This document shows, in pieces, positions 8,274 through 16,284 of a stretch of DNA of 39,680 bases. The notes under the pieces were generated by a model. That model was given only the letters and a program-made list of their open reading frames with translations, made no database searches and was not told the DNA's origin. Position numbers and translations under genes: made by a program. Source of the stretch: Alistipes sp. CAG:514 (GTDB lineage: Bacteria; Bacteroidota; Bacteroidia; Bacteroidales; UBA932); assembly GCA_000431015.1 (NCBI GenBank), contig HF985991.1, forward strand, positions 30,924-70,603, in the 5' to 3' direction. The first letter of the stretch is position 1, and each line of letters starts with the position of its first letter.

Positions 8274-9623
8274 TTATAAAAGCGGAGTCATGTACAGCGG
8301 AAGATAGGTGAGCCCATCTTTCTGCTCCACATCATTGGTATGCAAGACATAGGGCGTAGAAAGATACTGGCCATATTTCTTGATACATTTTTTGATGGAT
8401 GTGAGCGTATAGTTTGTGCTGCTTTTTACCTCTATTGGGGAAATGTTATGCCTGGAAGTGACAACCTCCTTTTGGATAAGGAAATCTATTTGCATGCGGT
8501 TCTCCGCCTCTTCCTTGTCGTAGTTGTTATAGAAAAACAGTTTGCTTCCAGCGGTCTTAAGCATCTGAGCAACAATATTTTCCACTAACATTCCCTCGTC
8601 GATTTCCAGCTTGTCAAACATGAGTTTCTGGTAGATTTCATTAGTGACGATACCACGGGCACTGAATGCGAGGGATATGAGCAAACCAGTGTCGCAGAAA
8701 TAGCATTTGAGGGTGGTTCGGTCTTCATTAAGCTGGAGCCCGATGTTGGGTGCGGTGGTGTTGTAGCAGATATTTGCCAACTTGGCGTCATCCAACCAGA
8801 AGAAGGCGCTGTCATACTCACGCATACGAGCCTCATCCTTGAGAGCCGTGAGTGTAAATTGTTTTTCTTTCTTCTGGAGTTGGCCGGGAATGGCATCGTA
8901 AATAGCGCTGACGCGGGCCGTCAAGCCCCCTGCGTATTTCTTAATGTCGTTCTTATAGAGGCGTAGAATCTGACGTTTGATGGCATCCACTTTAGTAAAG
9001 TCCCGAGAGGCAGCGTATTCGGCTACGGCTTGCGGCATTCCACCAACAATGAGGTATTGGCGAAAATAGTGCAGCGCCTCTCTGTGGAAGTCACCCATGG
9101 GCTTACACTTCTCGAACTGCTTCCGAATATAGGGCATCAGGACTTCGTTGCCCATAGCCCAAAGGAATTCTTCAAAGTCCATGGGGTACATATCTATACC
9201 ATCCTCCTCGGATGGAATGACAATGTTCTCAACGTTTTTCTTGATAGATATGAGTGAGCCTGTCTCCAGATAGTCGAAGCGACCGTCTTCCACCAGCGCT
9301 TTGATGGCCTCGCGGGCTTTAGGGCATTTCTGGACTTCATCAAAGATAATGAGGGATTTTCGAGTTGCAAGCTTTTTCTTATAGTGGAGCTGGATGTTCT
9401 GGAGGAGCGTATCGATATCTTCCAGATACTCATCGAACCAGCCTCTGACTCGCTGTGGGGCCTTGCTGAAATCGATGAGGATAAATGAGTCATATTCGTT
9501 GCGGGCGAATTCCCGAGCGATGTAACTTTTGCCAACACGGCGTGCACCCTCAATCATAAGGGCTGTAGCGCCGTTTTTCTCTCGCTTCCACTGAAGTAGC
9601 TTATCGTAAATCTTTCTTTTCAT
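8274..9623 (-). CDS. ATP-binding protein: AAA_14 ATPase with C-terminal DUF4143 domain
   Basis: The N-terminal AAA_14-type domain has Walker A (GARRVGKS, about residue 25) and Walker B (LIIFDEVQ) motifs. The C-terminal DUF4143 domain carries a restriction-nuclease-like D...EVK set (IDFLIQKE then SPIEVKSS). Proteins of this build are abundant, mobile and often variable between Bacteroidales strains; their biological role is not established. I start at the ATG 9623 (MKRKIYDKLLQWKRE), the usual N-terminus of the family; an in-frame ATG at 9659 would add 12 residues and still lie downstream of the predicted transcription start. The gene is more AT-rich than the flanks, in line with horizontal acquisition. 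Its promoter region contains unusual repeats. Confidence 0.85.
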   Translation of the reverse strand: MKRKIYDKLLQWKREKNGATALMIEGARRVGKSYIAREFARNEYDSFILIDFSKAPQRVRGWFDEYLEDIDTLLQNIQLHYKKKLATRKSLIIFDEVQKCPKAREAIKALVEDGRFDYLETGSLISIKKNVENIVIPSEEDGIDMYPMDFEEFLWAMGNEVLMPYIRKQFEKCKPMGDFHREALHYFRQYLIVGGMPQAVAEYAASRDFTKVDAIKRQILRLYKNDIKKYAGGLTARVSAIYDAIPGQLQKKEKQFTLTALKDEARMREYDSAFFWLDDAKLANICYNTTAPNIGLQLNEDRTTLKCYFCDTGLLISLAFSARGIVTNEIYQKLMFDKLEIDEGMLVENIVAQMLKTAGSKLFFYNNYDKEEAENRMQIDFLIQKEVVTSRHNISPIEVKSSTNYTLTSIKKCIKKYGQYLSTPYVLHTNDVEQKDGLTYLPLYMTPLL

Positions 9624-9659
9624 AATCACGAATCCTAAGGTTTTACGGAGTGGTTTCAT

Positions 9660-9723
9660 ACACCTTTCCGTGATTTTTAGTCACGACAAATATACACCTT
9701 TCCTAGATTTTTACAAAAATCTA
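9660..9723. repeat. Direct and inverted repeats at the ATPase promoter
   Basis: Two direct copies of ACACCTTTCC (9660-9669 and 9694-9703) lie 34 bp apart, about three helical turns, each followed within 2 bp by GATTTTTA. The second copy runs into a perfect 20-bp palindrome, TAGATTTTTACAAAAATCTA (9704-9723). The first runs into a CGTGA / TCACG hairpin (9669-9685). They flank or overlap both promoter boxes, which suits an operator for autoregulation, but they could also mark the end of an inserted element. Confidence 0.5.
9687..9717 (-). promoter_or_regulatory. Promoter of the AAA/DUF4143 ATPase
   Basis: On the minus strand TTTG (9717-9714), a 19-nt spacer and TATATTTG (9694-9687) match the Bacteroidota consensus exactly. 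Transcription is expected near 9680. The -33 box lies inside a 20-bp palindrome (9704-9723), so a bound protein would block RNA polymerase. Confidence 0.6.
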
Positions 9724-9857
9724 CGAGAATTAAGGAGTCATCTGAGGTATGTTTCACCTTGTGTTGACATGTCCTTTGCCTTATTATGGGTGGTTACTAC
9801 TTATTTGTCTTCCAATGGCAAAGTTACACTTTTCCCAGTGAATAATGTTCAAGCCAA

Positions 9858-10247
9858 TCACCAGCCGAAGATGTTGCGGGTGATCCACCAGATGATTACC
9901 AGGATGCAGATGGTGATGATGACCGGGAGGCTGTTGAGGGCGTTGTAGAACTTTGGAAATCTGGACTTTAGTGGAATTGAGGCCAGAAGGGCGGCGATGT
10001 AGGGGAGGCTCAGCACAAGAAAGGCGTTGGCCTCAAAGGCTTTGTGAATATTGAGGTTCAGCAGGCTATGTACTACCCGCTGGCTGCCGCAGCCGGGACA
10101 TTTCAATCCTGTCAGTTGCAGGAATATGCACTTGGGGAACCAGGTGCTGTCTTCGGGGCTGAAACGTGAATATGTAAACACCAATCCCACACACGCTGCC
10201 GTGAGCAGAATGTACAGGATTGGTTTCTTGTAGGAATCTTTGTTCAT
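9858..10247 (-). CDS. DUF2752 family membrane protein
   Basis: A 129-residue protein with three predicted membrane segments and the DUF2752 hallmark KCPGCGSQR, followed by a short hydrophilic stretch and two more hydrophobic helices. The Cys pair plus Arg in the loop is the most conserved feature of the family, whose function is unknown. It ends with an aromatic tail (WWITRNIFGW). It is 75 bp downstream of a CD225 gene and in the same direction as a TM2 gene, a grouping of small zinc-ribbon-type membrane proteins. A larger overlapping ORF in another frame (10066-10308) has no family features and is not the gene. Confidence 0.82.
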   Translation of the reverse strand: MNKDSYKKPILYILLTAACVGLVFTYSRFSPEDSTWFPKCIFLQLTGLKCPGCGSQRVVHSLLNLNIHKAFEANAFLVLSLPYIAALLASIPLKSRFPKFYNALNSLPVIITICILVIIWWITRNIFGW

Positions 10248-10322
10248 CTGCCTGATGAGATGATTCCGGATGGAGAGATCTTAAAAATGGGACAGGCCTG
10301 AAAGCCAAAGACAGAGAAGACT

Positions 10323-10736
10323 CTAAAGATCAGCGAGGCCGGCCATGAATCCGCAGGCCAGCAGGATGATGTAGAGGATTATCCAGAACAGGCCGCAGCA
10401 CAGTCCGATTATGCTCCAGGTCTTGGCCTGCTTGCTCGCATCCTTTGCCCCGGCGTAGTTCCCGGCGGCATATTCCTTGGAAACGTTGCTGGACTTGATG
10501 ATGCCGACGATTCCGAGAGGAAGGCAGCAGAGTACGGTCACGATGATGGACAGGGCGAGGTAGGTCGGAGGGCATGGCTCCATAGGAGGCTGCTGTGGCG
10601 CGAAAGTCTGAGGCGCCGGAGTGGGATCCTGTGCCGGTGTGGTGCCGGAATCGGTGTCCGGGATGTTCGTGCCGCACTTCGGACAGAAGGAGGCGTTGTC
10701 AGGAACGGCGTTCCCGCATTTTGGACAAAATTTCAT
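10323..10736 (-). CDS. Zinc-ribbon plus CD225/dispanin-type membrane protein
   Basis: A 137-residue protein. Residues 1-26 form a zinc ribbon with two CPKCG knuckles. A Pro/Thr/Gln-rich linker follows to about residue 55. Two hydrophobic segments then flank a hydrophilic loop (KSSNVSKEYAAGNYAGAKDASKQAK), the pattern of the CD225 (interferon-induced transmembrane/dispanin) family. Bacterial members have no settled role. The shared zinc-ribbon head with the TM2 gene 31 bp upstream suggests the two are co-expressed and perhaps localise or interact through the same partner. Confidence 0.85.
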   Translation of the reverse strand: MKFCPKCGNAVPDNASFCPKCGTNIPDTDSGTTPAQDPTPAPQTFAPQQPPMEPCPPTYLALSIIVTVLCCLPLGIVGIIKSSNVSKEYAAGNYAGAKDASKQAKTWSIIGLCCGLFWIILYIILLACGFMAGLADL

Positions 10737-10767
10737 AATGCAATGATGATGTTTGAGTGAATGTCGT

Positions 10768-11100
10768 CTACTTCAGATGCTGTCCGTTCCCGTCAACATA
10801 GGTGTTGCAGGCGATCATGATGATGTCGATCAGGGCCCAGATGCCGCAGCCGCCGAGGGTCAGGAGCATGATGATGCCGGTGGTGGTGTTGCCGGTGTAG
10901 AATCTGTGGACACCGAAACCGCCGAGTACTATGCAGAGGACCAGGGCGATAAGCCATCTGTCCTCCTTCTCTTTGGTGGTCTGAGGGGTGTTGAAGGTCT
11001 GCCCGGCGGAGTCAGGCTGGGACAGAAGCGGTTTCCCGCAACTTTGACAAAAGGAGGAATCCGGCTGTACCGGCGATCCGCAATGAGGACAATAGTTCAT
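10768..11100 (-). CDS. Zinc-ribbon plus TM2 domain protein
   Basis: A 110-residue protein with a zinc ribbon at residues 4-23 (CPHCG...CQSCG), a short polar linker and a TM2 domain. The domain consists of a first helix (LIALVLCIVLGGFGVHRFYTG, with the family G-x-H-R-F-Y motif) and a second (GIIMLLTLGGCGIWALIDIIMI, with the W-x-L-I-D motif). TM2 proteins are small inner-membrane proteins of unknown function. It is the first gene of the TM2-CD225-DUF2752 set. No strong promoter match is visible in the 99 bp upstream, which do hold a 13-bp palindrome (GGCTTTCAAAGCC, 11152-11164). Confidence 0.87.
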   Translation of the reverse strand: MNYCPHCGSPVQPDSSFCQSCGKPLLSQPDSAGQTFNTPQTTKEKEDRWLIALVLCIVLGGFGVHRFYTGNTTTGIIMLLTLGGCGIWALIDIIMIACNTYVDGNGQHLK

Positions 11101-11199
11101 CTCTGAATATGGTAATAAATATTATAGGTTCTACAGTCAGAATAGTCTTCTGGCTTTCAAAGCCTAAAGTTAATCATTATCGTTGGAAAATCCAAGGTG

Positions 11200-12666
11200 T
11201 CAGTGCCTTTCGTGGACAGGCTCGCAGGTGAGGTCCACGCCCAGTTTCTTGAAGACTTTCTTGTCGATGTCGCTCAGCAGCACTGTTGAGTGGACCTGAC
11301 AGCCTTTCAACAAAGGAAGCGTGTCCAGAGCCTTGCGGCAGTTCTCGTCGTCCGGGCTAAGGACGGATAGGGCGATCAGGACCTCGTCCGTGTGGAGGCG
11401 CGGATTGTTGCCGTGCAGGAAGGTGACCTTCGTCTTCTGGATCGGCTCGATGAGCCTGCCGGGGATCAGTTTGACGCTGTGGTCGATCCCGGCAAGATGC
11501 TTTGTGGCCTTCAGAAGAAGGGCGGCGCAAGGCCCCAGAAGGTCAGAGGTCTCGGCGCTCAGGATGGTGCCGTCGGAAAGCTCGATGGCGGCGGAAGGAT
11601 TGCCGGCGGTGGTCTCACGCTGCTTCGCGGCGACGGTGACGCGGCGATATTCAGTAGTGATCCTTGCCTGCTTCAGAAGCAGCGCTATCTTGCCGACCTC
11701 GCTCTCATTGTCCTCTCCGTCAGCCATTTGGTCGAGGGCGGCATAGTAGCGACGGATGATCTCGTCGTTGGCGGCCTTGCAGCAGACATCGTCGTCGCTG
11801 ATGCAGCACCCTACCATATTCACACCCATGTCGGTCGGGGACTTGTACGGGTTCTCGCCGTAGATGCCCTCGAACAGGGCGTTCAGCACCGGGAATATCT
11901 CGATGTCCCTGTTGTAGTTGATCGCCGTCTTGCCGTAGGCCTCCAGATGGAACGGATCGATCATATTCACATCGTTCAGATCCGCTGTGGCGGCCTCGTA
12001 GGCGATGTTGACCGGATGCTTCAGAGGAAGGTTCCAGACAGGGAACGTCTCGAACTTGGCGTAGCCGGCGGCCACTCCCTTCTTGTGCTCGTGGTAGAGT
12101 TGGCTAAGGCACACGGCCATCTTTCCGCTGCCCGGCCCCGGAGCCGTCACGATCACGAGCGGACGTGTGGTCTGCACGTAGTCGTTCTTCCCGTACCCCT
12201 CTTCGGAATCGATCAGGGCCACATTGTTCGGGTAGCCCTCGATCGTGTAGTGGTAGTAGGCCCTGATGCCCATCTTCTTGAGCTTCGCCTTGTACGCCTT
12301 GGCGCTGGCCTGGCCGTTGAAGTGGGTGATCACGACGCTGCTGACGAGAAAGCCCCTGCTGATGAACTCTGTGTGCAGACGCAGGACATCCATGTCGTAG
12401 GTGATGCCGTAGTCGGCGCGCATCTTATTCTTCTCGATGTCGTTGGCACTGATGACAATGACGATCTCCGCGCAGTCGCTGAGCTGCTGGAGCATCCTCA
12501 ACTTGCTGTCCGGCTGGAATCCGGGCAGAACCCTGCTGGCGTGATAGTCGTCGAAAAGCTTGCCCCCAAGTTCCAGATAGAGTTTGTCTCCGAACTTGGC
12601 AATGCGTTCCTTGATGTGTTCTGATTGTATCCGCAGATACTTCTCGTTGTCGAATCCGTACTTCAT
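11200..12666 (-). CDS. DUF1846 family protein
   Basis: A 488-residue protein matching DUF1846 over its full length, starting MKYGFDNEKYLRIQSEHIKERI. Family members share a nucleotide-binding-like fold; a glycine-rich stretch (VTAPGPGSGKMAVCLSQLY) in the middle resembles a phosphate-binding loop. The biochemical role is not known. I choose the ATG at 12666 over the one four codons upstream (12678) because a near-perfect -7 box (TATCTTTG) occupies 12683-12676 and overlaps the longer start. A long antisense ORF (11392-12624 on the plus strand) is a codon-bias shadow. Confidence 0.85.
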   Translation of the reverse strand: MKYGFDNEKYLRIQSEHIKERIAKFGDKLYLELGGKLFDDYHASRVLPGFQPDSKLRMLQQLSDCAEIVIVISANDIEKNKMRADYGITYDMDVLRLHTEFISRGFLVSSVVITHFNGQASAKAYKAKLKKMGIRAYYHYTIEGYPNNVALIDSEEGYGKNDYVQTTRPLVIVTAPGPGSGKMAVCLSQLYHEHKKGVAAGYAKFETFPVWNLPLKHPVNIAYEAATADLNDVNMIDPFHLEAYGKTAINYNRDIEIFPVLNALFEGIYGENPYKSPTDMGVNMVGCCISDDDVCCKAANDEIIRRYYAALDQMADGEDNESEVGKIALLLKQARITTEYRRVTVAAKQRETTAGNPSAAIELSDGTILSAETSDLLGPCAALLLKATKHLAGIDHSVKLIPGRLIEPIQKTKVTFLHGNNPRLHTDEVLIALSVLSPDDENCRKALDTLPLLKGCQVHSTVLLSDIDKKVFKKLGVDLTCEPVHERH

Positions 12667-12675
12667 AACGGATAA

Positions 12676-12697
12676 CAAAGATAGCGATTCTATCGCT
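12676..12697 (-). promoter_or_regulatory. -7 element and inverted repeat upstream of the DUF1846 gene
   Basis: TATCTTTG (12683-12676, minus strand) is an exact -7 match 10 bp ahead of the ATG. The -33 box is poor (only TTG at about 22 nt). A 15-bp inverted repeat, AGCGAT-TCT-ATCGCT (12683-12697), abuts the -7 box and could be an operator. The predicted leader is only a few nucleotides long. The rest of the 327-bp spacer up to the GH92 gene holds the GH92 promoter and operators. Confidence 0.45.
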
Positions 12698-12872
12698 TAA
12701 TCCGGCAACAATTGTAAAAAAAATCCGATGAATATGTCCCCTAAACCTACTGCGAATGCAAATATACTTTTTAGATGTACCTATTCCCGTCAGTCATGCA
12801 TCACTCAAACTCCTTCTTCAATAAAGATATTTCTCCTCGAAATTACTGACGAATCAAAAATGCTTCATAATT

Positions 12873-12904
12873 GTTGCGATTGAACAGTATTTTTTCTATT
12901 TTTG
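12873..12904 (+). promoter_or_regulatory. Promoter of the GH92 / mannose operon
   Basis: GTTG (12873-12876; three of four bases of the -33 box), a 20-nt spacer and TATTTTTG (12897-12904, exact -7 match). Predicted transcription start near 12911, which is the first base of the upstream LacI-type operator. The leader to the ATG at 12994 is about 83 nt. Confidence 0.55.
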
Positions 12905-12910
12905 CCGCTA

Positions 12911-12924
12911 GTTAAACGTTTGAC
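12911..12924. promoter_or_regulatory. LacI-family operator O1 (imperfect)
   Basis: GTTAAACGTTTGAC is a 14-bp palindrome with one mismatched pair and the central CG typical of LacI/PurR-family operators. It starts at the predicted transcription start, so a bound repressor would block initiation. The probable binder is the LacI-family protein encoded at 18188-19162. Confidence 0.7.
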
Positions 12925-12943
12925 TTGTTATTCTGCGTATATG

Positions 12944-12957
12944 GTTAAACGTTTAAC
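12944..12957. promoter_or_regulatory. LacI-family operator O2 (perfect)
   Basis: GTTAAACGTTTAAC is a perfect 14-bp palindrome with central CG. Its centre is 33 bp from that of O1, about three helical turns, so two dimers would sit on the same DNA face. It lies in the leader, 36 bp before the GH92 ATG. Confidence 0.75.
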
Positions 12958-12993
12958 TATGCTATAAAAACAAATCAATAACACAATAACACA

Positions 12994-15276
12994 ATGAAAA
13001 ATAAACAACTCACACTGGTGGCGGCCATCGCAGTGTCTTTGACAATTGTTTTGTCAATGTGTCAAACTAAATCCGAAGTTTCGGAAAAACCACCCCTTGA
13101 CAGTCCTGTAGATTATGTTAGCACATTGGTTGGAACCTTGTCAAAGTACTCATTGTCCGCAGGAAACACCTATCCTGCGATCGCTATGCCTTGGGGATCT
13201 CATTTCTGGACTCCTCAGACAGGAGCTGACGGGGATGGTTGGATCTATTCCTATACCGATGACAAGATCAGGGGAATCAAGATGACCCATCAGCCAAGTC
13301 CGTGGATTAATGACTATGGCCAATTCAGTATTATGCCTGTGACTACGGGATTGGTGTTCGATCAGGAGGAGAGGGCGAGTTATTTCTCACACAAGAGTGA
13401 ATGCGCCAAACCTTATTATTACAGTGTCTATCTTGCGGACCATGACACTTTTGTGGAACTGACTCCGACAGAGCATTCCGCCAAGTTTAGAATCACTTAC
13501 CCGGAGAAGGAGCTTTCCTATCTGGTTGTTGATGCATTCGCAGGAGGCTCTACTGTCAGCGTTTCCGGTAACAGAATTACAGGTTGCTCTGTACAGAACG
13601 GCGGTGGTGTCGAAGATGGATTCAAACTCTGGTTCGTCATCGAATCCGACACCCCGTTTGAGTTTGAGCAGATTGTCAATGGAGATCATGCCCATGCGAT
13701 AGTTGGTTTCCGGACTACTCGCGGGCAGAAGGTAGGACTCAATGTGTCTGCCTCCTTCGTCAGCGAGGAACAGGCGATGGTCAATCTCTCGGAGGTGAAC
13801 GGGAAAGATTTCGACTCGTTGATGGACGAAGGCAAGGCTCGTTGGAATGAGGTTCTTGGCAGGATTTCCGTTGAGGATAAAGACATCGACAATTTAAGGA
13901 CATTCTACTCTTGCCTGTACCGATGCCTCCTTTTCCCTAGAGATCTTTCAGAGGTTACATCGGATGGCCGCAGAATACATCGTAGCCCGTATGACGGACA
14001 GGTTCATGATGGCTATCTCTACACTGACACCGGCTTTTGGGACACGTTCCGCAGCCTTTTCGCCTTGGTCAATCTGGTCTATCCGGAGGAGGCTTCCAAG
14101 ATGCAGCAGGGACTTGTCAACTCATATCTTGAGAGTGGTTTTCTGCCGGAATGGGCCAGTCCTGGCCACCGCTCGTGCATGGTCGGAAACAACAGCGCGT
14201 CCGTGGTCGCCGAAGCTTGGATCAAAGGTATACGCGGTCAGGACATAGATGTCCTATGGGAGGCAGTCTGCAAAGGTGCTCACAGTGTCCATCCGAAAGT
14301 TCCATCCTCGGGTAGGCTTGGCTGGGAATATTACGATAGCCTTGGCTATGTGCCTTGCGATGTCGGGATCAATGAAAGTGCTGCGAGGACTCTTGAATAT
14401 GCTTATGACGACTGGTGCATCTGGAAACTTGGGAAGGCTCTTGGGAAAACCGAAGCTGAGATAGCTCCATATGCTTTGGCTTCAACTAATTACCGTAATC
14501 TTTATCGTGAGGATTGCGGCTTGATGTGTGGAAAGAATCAGGATGGTTCGTTTCCAAAGCAGTTTAATGAGCTAAAATGGGGCGGAGACTTCACGGAGGG
14601 CAATGCTCTTCAATATTCATGGTCTGTGTTCCATGATCCGGCCGGTCTGGCCGATATTATGGGTGGTAAGCAAGCGCTGGCCTCAGGTCTTGACAGGATG
14701 CTTGAGATGCCGCCTCTTTTTGACGAAAGCTACTACGGATTCGTGGTGCACGAGATTCGCGAGATGCAGGTGATGAATATGGGCAACTATGCTCATGGCA
14801 ACCAACCTGTACAGCATGCTCTTTATCTCTATGATTGGTGTGGTCAGCCTTGGAAGACGCAGAAATATGTGCGTGAGGTGATGGATCGCTTCTACTCGGC
14901 TACGCCTGACGGTTACTGTGGTGACGAGGATAACGGACAGACTTCAGCATGGTATGTGTTCTCCTCTCTCGGATTCTATCCCGTGTGTCCGGCTTCCGGG
15001 GAATATGCGATTGGATCTCCACTATTTGACAAGGTGACGGTTAATCTTCCTTCGGGGAAGACGATAACAATAACCGCCAAAGGCAACAGTAGGGAAAATG
15101 TCTATGTCGAGAAACTCAAAGTCAATGGACGTGAGAGTTCGCGTAACTACCTTACTCACGACTTGTTGGTCTCCGGAGCGGACATTTCCTTCAGGATGTC
15201 TGCCAGTCCTGCGAGGGACAGAGGTACTACTGAAGAGGATTCACCTTATTCTTTCAGCAATGATGCCAGCAGATAA
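12994..15276 (+). CDS. GH92 family glycosidase (alpha-mannosidase fold), lipoprotein; Gln at the usual general-acid position
   Basis: A 760-residue GH92 protein. The N-terminus is a lipoprotein-type signal (Lys-rich start, hydrophobic core, SMC), so it is probably anchored in the outer membrane or facing the periplasm. The N-terminal beta-sandwich starts at about residue 40 (VSTLVGTLSKYSLSAGNTYP); the (alpha/alpha)6 catalytic domain carries GQPWKTQ and GDEDNGQTSAWY. The base-side acids are present (D644, E645, D646). The GNEP motif that normally supplies the general acid reads GNQP (Gln604, codon CAA). In the characterised enzyme with this substitution the leaving group is a phosphate (mannose-1-phospho-6-mannose), so a mannosyl-phosphodiester or other good-leaving-group substrate is possible. 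First gene of a LacI-controlled operon; overlaps pfkB by 17 bp. Confidence 0.92.
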   Translation: MKNKQLTLVAAIAVSLTIVLSMCQTKSEVSEKPPLDSPVDYVSTLVGTLSKYSLSAGNTYPAIAMPWGSHFWTPQTGADGDGWIYSYTDDKIRGIKMTHQPSPWINDYGQFSIMPVTTGLVFDQEERASYFSHKSECAKPYYYSVYLADHDTFVELTPTEHSAKFRITYPEKELSYLVVDAFAGGSTVSVSGNRITGCSVQNGGGVEDGFKLWFVIESDTPFEFEQIVNGDHAHAIVGFRTTRGQKVGLNVSASFVSEEQAMVNLSEVNGKDFDSLMDEGKARWNEVLGRISVEDKDIDNLRTFYSCLYRCLLFPRDLSEVTSDGRRIHRSPYDGQVHDGYLYTDTGFWDTFRSLFALVNLVYPEEASKMQQGLVNSYLESGFLPEWASPGHRSCMVGNNSASVVAEAWIKGIRGQDIDVLWEAVCKGAHSVHPKVPSSGRLGWEYYDSLGYVPCDVGINESAARTLEYAYDDWCIWKLGKALGKTEAEIAPYALASTNYRNLYREDCGLMCGKNQDGSFPKQFNELKWGGDFTEGNALQYSWSVFHDPAGLADIMGGKQALASGLDRMLEMPPLFDESYYGFVVHEIREMQVMNMGNYAHGNQPVQHALYLYDWCGQPWKTQKYVREVMDRFYSATPDGYCGDEDNGQTSAWYVFSSLGFYPVCPASGEYAIGSPLFDKVTVNLPSGKTITITAKGNSRENVYVEKLKVNGRESSRNYLTHDLLVSGADISFRMSASPARDRGTTEEDSPYSFSNDASR

Positions 15277-16282
15277 TAATAGAAGAGGCATCATCTCAGT
15301 GGGAAACTGGGTTGTTGACACCATTAAATTCATAGATCGGTATCCGACAAAGGGTAATCTTACAACGATAGCCCGTGTCAATGAAGGTCTCGGGGGTTGT
15401 GCCCACAATGTTCTTGTCGATCTTGCAAAACTTCGTAGCGGTATTCCTCTCTATGCCGGCGGATGCATCGGCAATGATGACAACGGAAGAATGTGTCTGG
15501 ATGCCTGTGTGTGTAATGGGATCGATGCCAGCAATATGCACATCCTTGACGGTGAATCTACTTCGTACACGGATGTGATGACCGAGACCTATGGCGGAGC
15601 CGCAAGAACCTTCTTTCACCATCGGGGGGCAAATGCCCGCCTTGGTGTCGATGAGGTGCTTTCATGTGATACTCCTGCAAAAATATTCCATCTAGGCTAT
15701 CTGCTTCTTCTGGACAGTCTTGACGCCCCCGATCAAGAGTATGGGGTAGCTGCGGCAAGAGCCCTTCGCGGCCTGCGCGAAAAAGGCTACAAGACATCGG
15801 TTGACGTTGTTTCTGAAGAGGGGGACCGCTACAGGCAGGTTATTCTTCCATGTCTTAAGTACACCGACTATCTTATTATCAATGAAGTCGAGCTGGGTTA
15901 TTGTGTCGGTCGAGGAATGCGTGATGAAGATGGTCTCATTGATGTGGCGGCAGTGTCTACAGCGGCCCGTGAACTTTTAGACGCCGGTGTGGGAAATCTT
16001 GTGATTATCCACTATCCGGAAGGAAGTGTTGTGGCCGAAAGAGATGGCCGGACTGTCTCAATGCCGTCATATAGCCCCTCTAAGGAAGATATTGTGTCAA
16101 CGGTGGGTGCCGGAGACGCTTTCTGTGCGGGGGCGCTCTATGCTATTCACGAGAATTATCCACTTGAGGAACTTCTAAAATTCGCGTCAGCCAGCGCGCG
16201 GTTCAACCTCTTCAGCTCTACCAGTACGGACGGGGCTCCGGATGTTGAGACCATTAGGCAATATTATCAAAAAAACGGGTAA
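15260..16282 (+). CDS. PfkB-family sugar kinase (likely fructokinase)
   Basis: A 340-residue ribokinase/PfkB-family kinase. The N-terminal substrate motif with paired glycines is seen (EGLGGCAHNVLVDLAKL), as is the C-terminal signature VSTVGAGDAFCAGAL with the catalytic Asp. The ORF stays open upstream inside the GH92 gene, but similarity begins at MMPADNNRRGIISVGNWVVDT, so the start is ATG 15260 (or 15263), overlapping the GH92 stop by up to 17 bp: translational coupling is likely. The substrate is not readable from sequence. Next to a mannose/lyxose isomerase and mannitol-1-phosphate dehydrogenase, fructose -> fructose-6-phosphate is the simplest role; xylulose or a polyol are alternatives. 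Confidence 0.85.
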   Translation: MMPADNNRRGIISVGNWVVDTIKFIDRYPTKGNLTTIARVNEGLGGCAHNVLVDLAKLRSGIPLYAGGCIGNDDNGRMCLDACVCNGIDASNMHILDGESTSYTDVMTETYGGAARTFFHHRGANARLGVDEVLSCDTPAKIFHLGYLLLLDSLDAPDQEYGVAAARALRGLREKGYKTSVDVVSEEGDRYRQVILPCLKYTDYLIINEVELGYCVGRGMRDEDGLIDVAAVSTAARELLDAGVGNLVIIHYPEGSVVAERDGRTVSMPSYSPSKEDIVSTVGAGDAFCAGALYAIHENYPLEELLKFASASARFNLFSSTSTDGAPDVETIRQYYQKNG

Positions 16283-16284
16283 AT

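Noticed and set aside
9724..9857. Spacer beyond the ATPase promoter considered as an insertion-sequence remnant
   Set aside because: It contains an isolated -7-like box on the minus strand (TAACTTTG, 9826-9819) but no -33 box at a proper distance, no terminal inverted repeats and no transposase similarity.
11392..12624. 410-codon open frame on the plus strand opposite the DUF1846 gene
   Set aside because: It mirrors the codon pattern of the minus-strand gene, has low-complexity Val/Leu/Asp/Gly content and no family motifs; long antisense frames are common in GC-rich genes.
12698..12872. Spacer between the DUF1846 and GH92 genes searched for a small RNA or riboswitch
   Set aside because: AT-rich sequence without a stable stem, a terminator or a recognisable conserved RNA motif.
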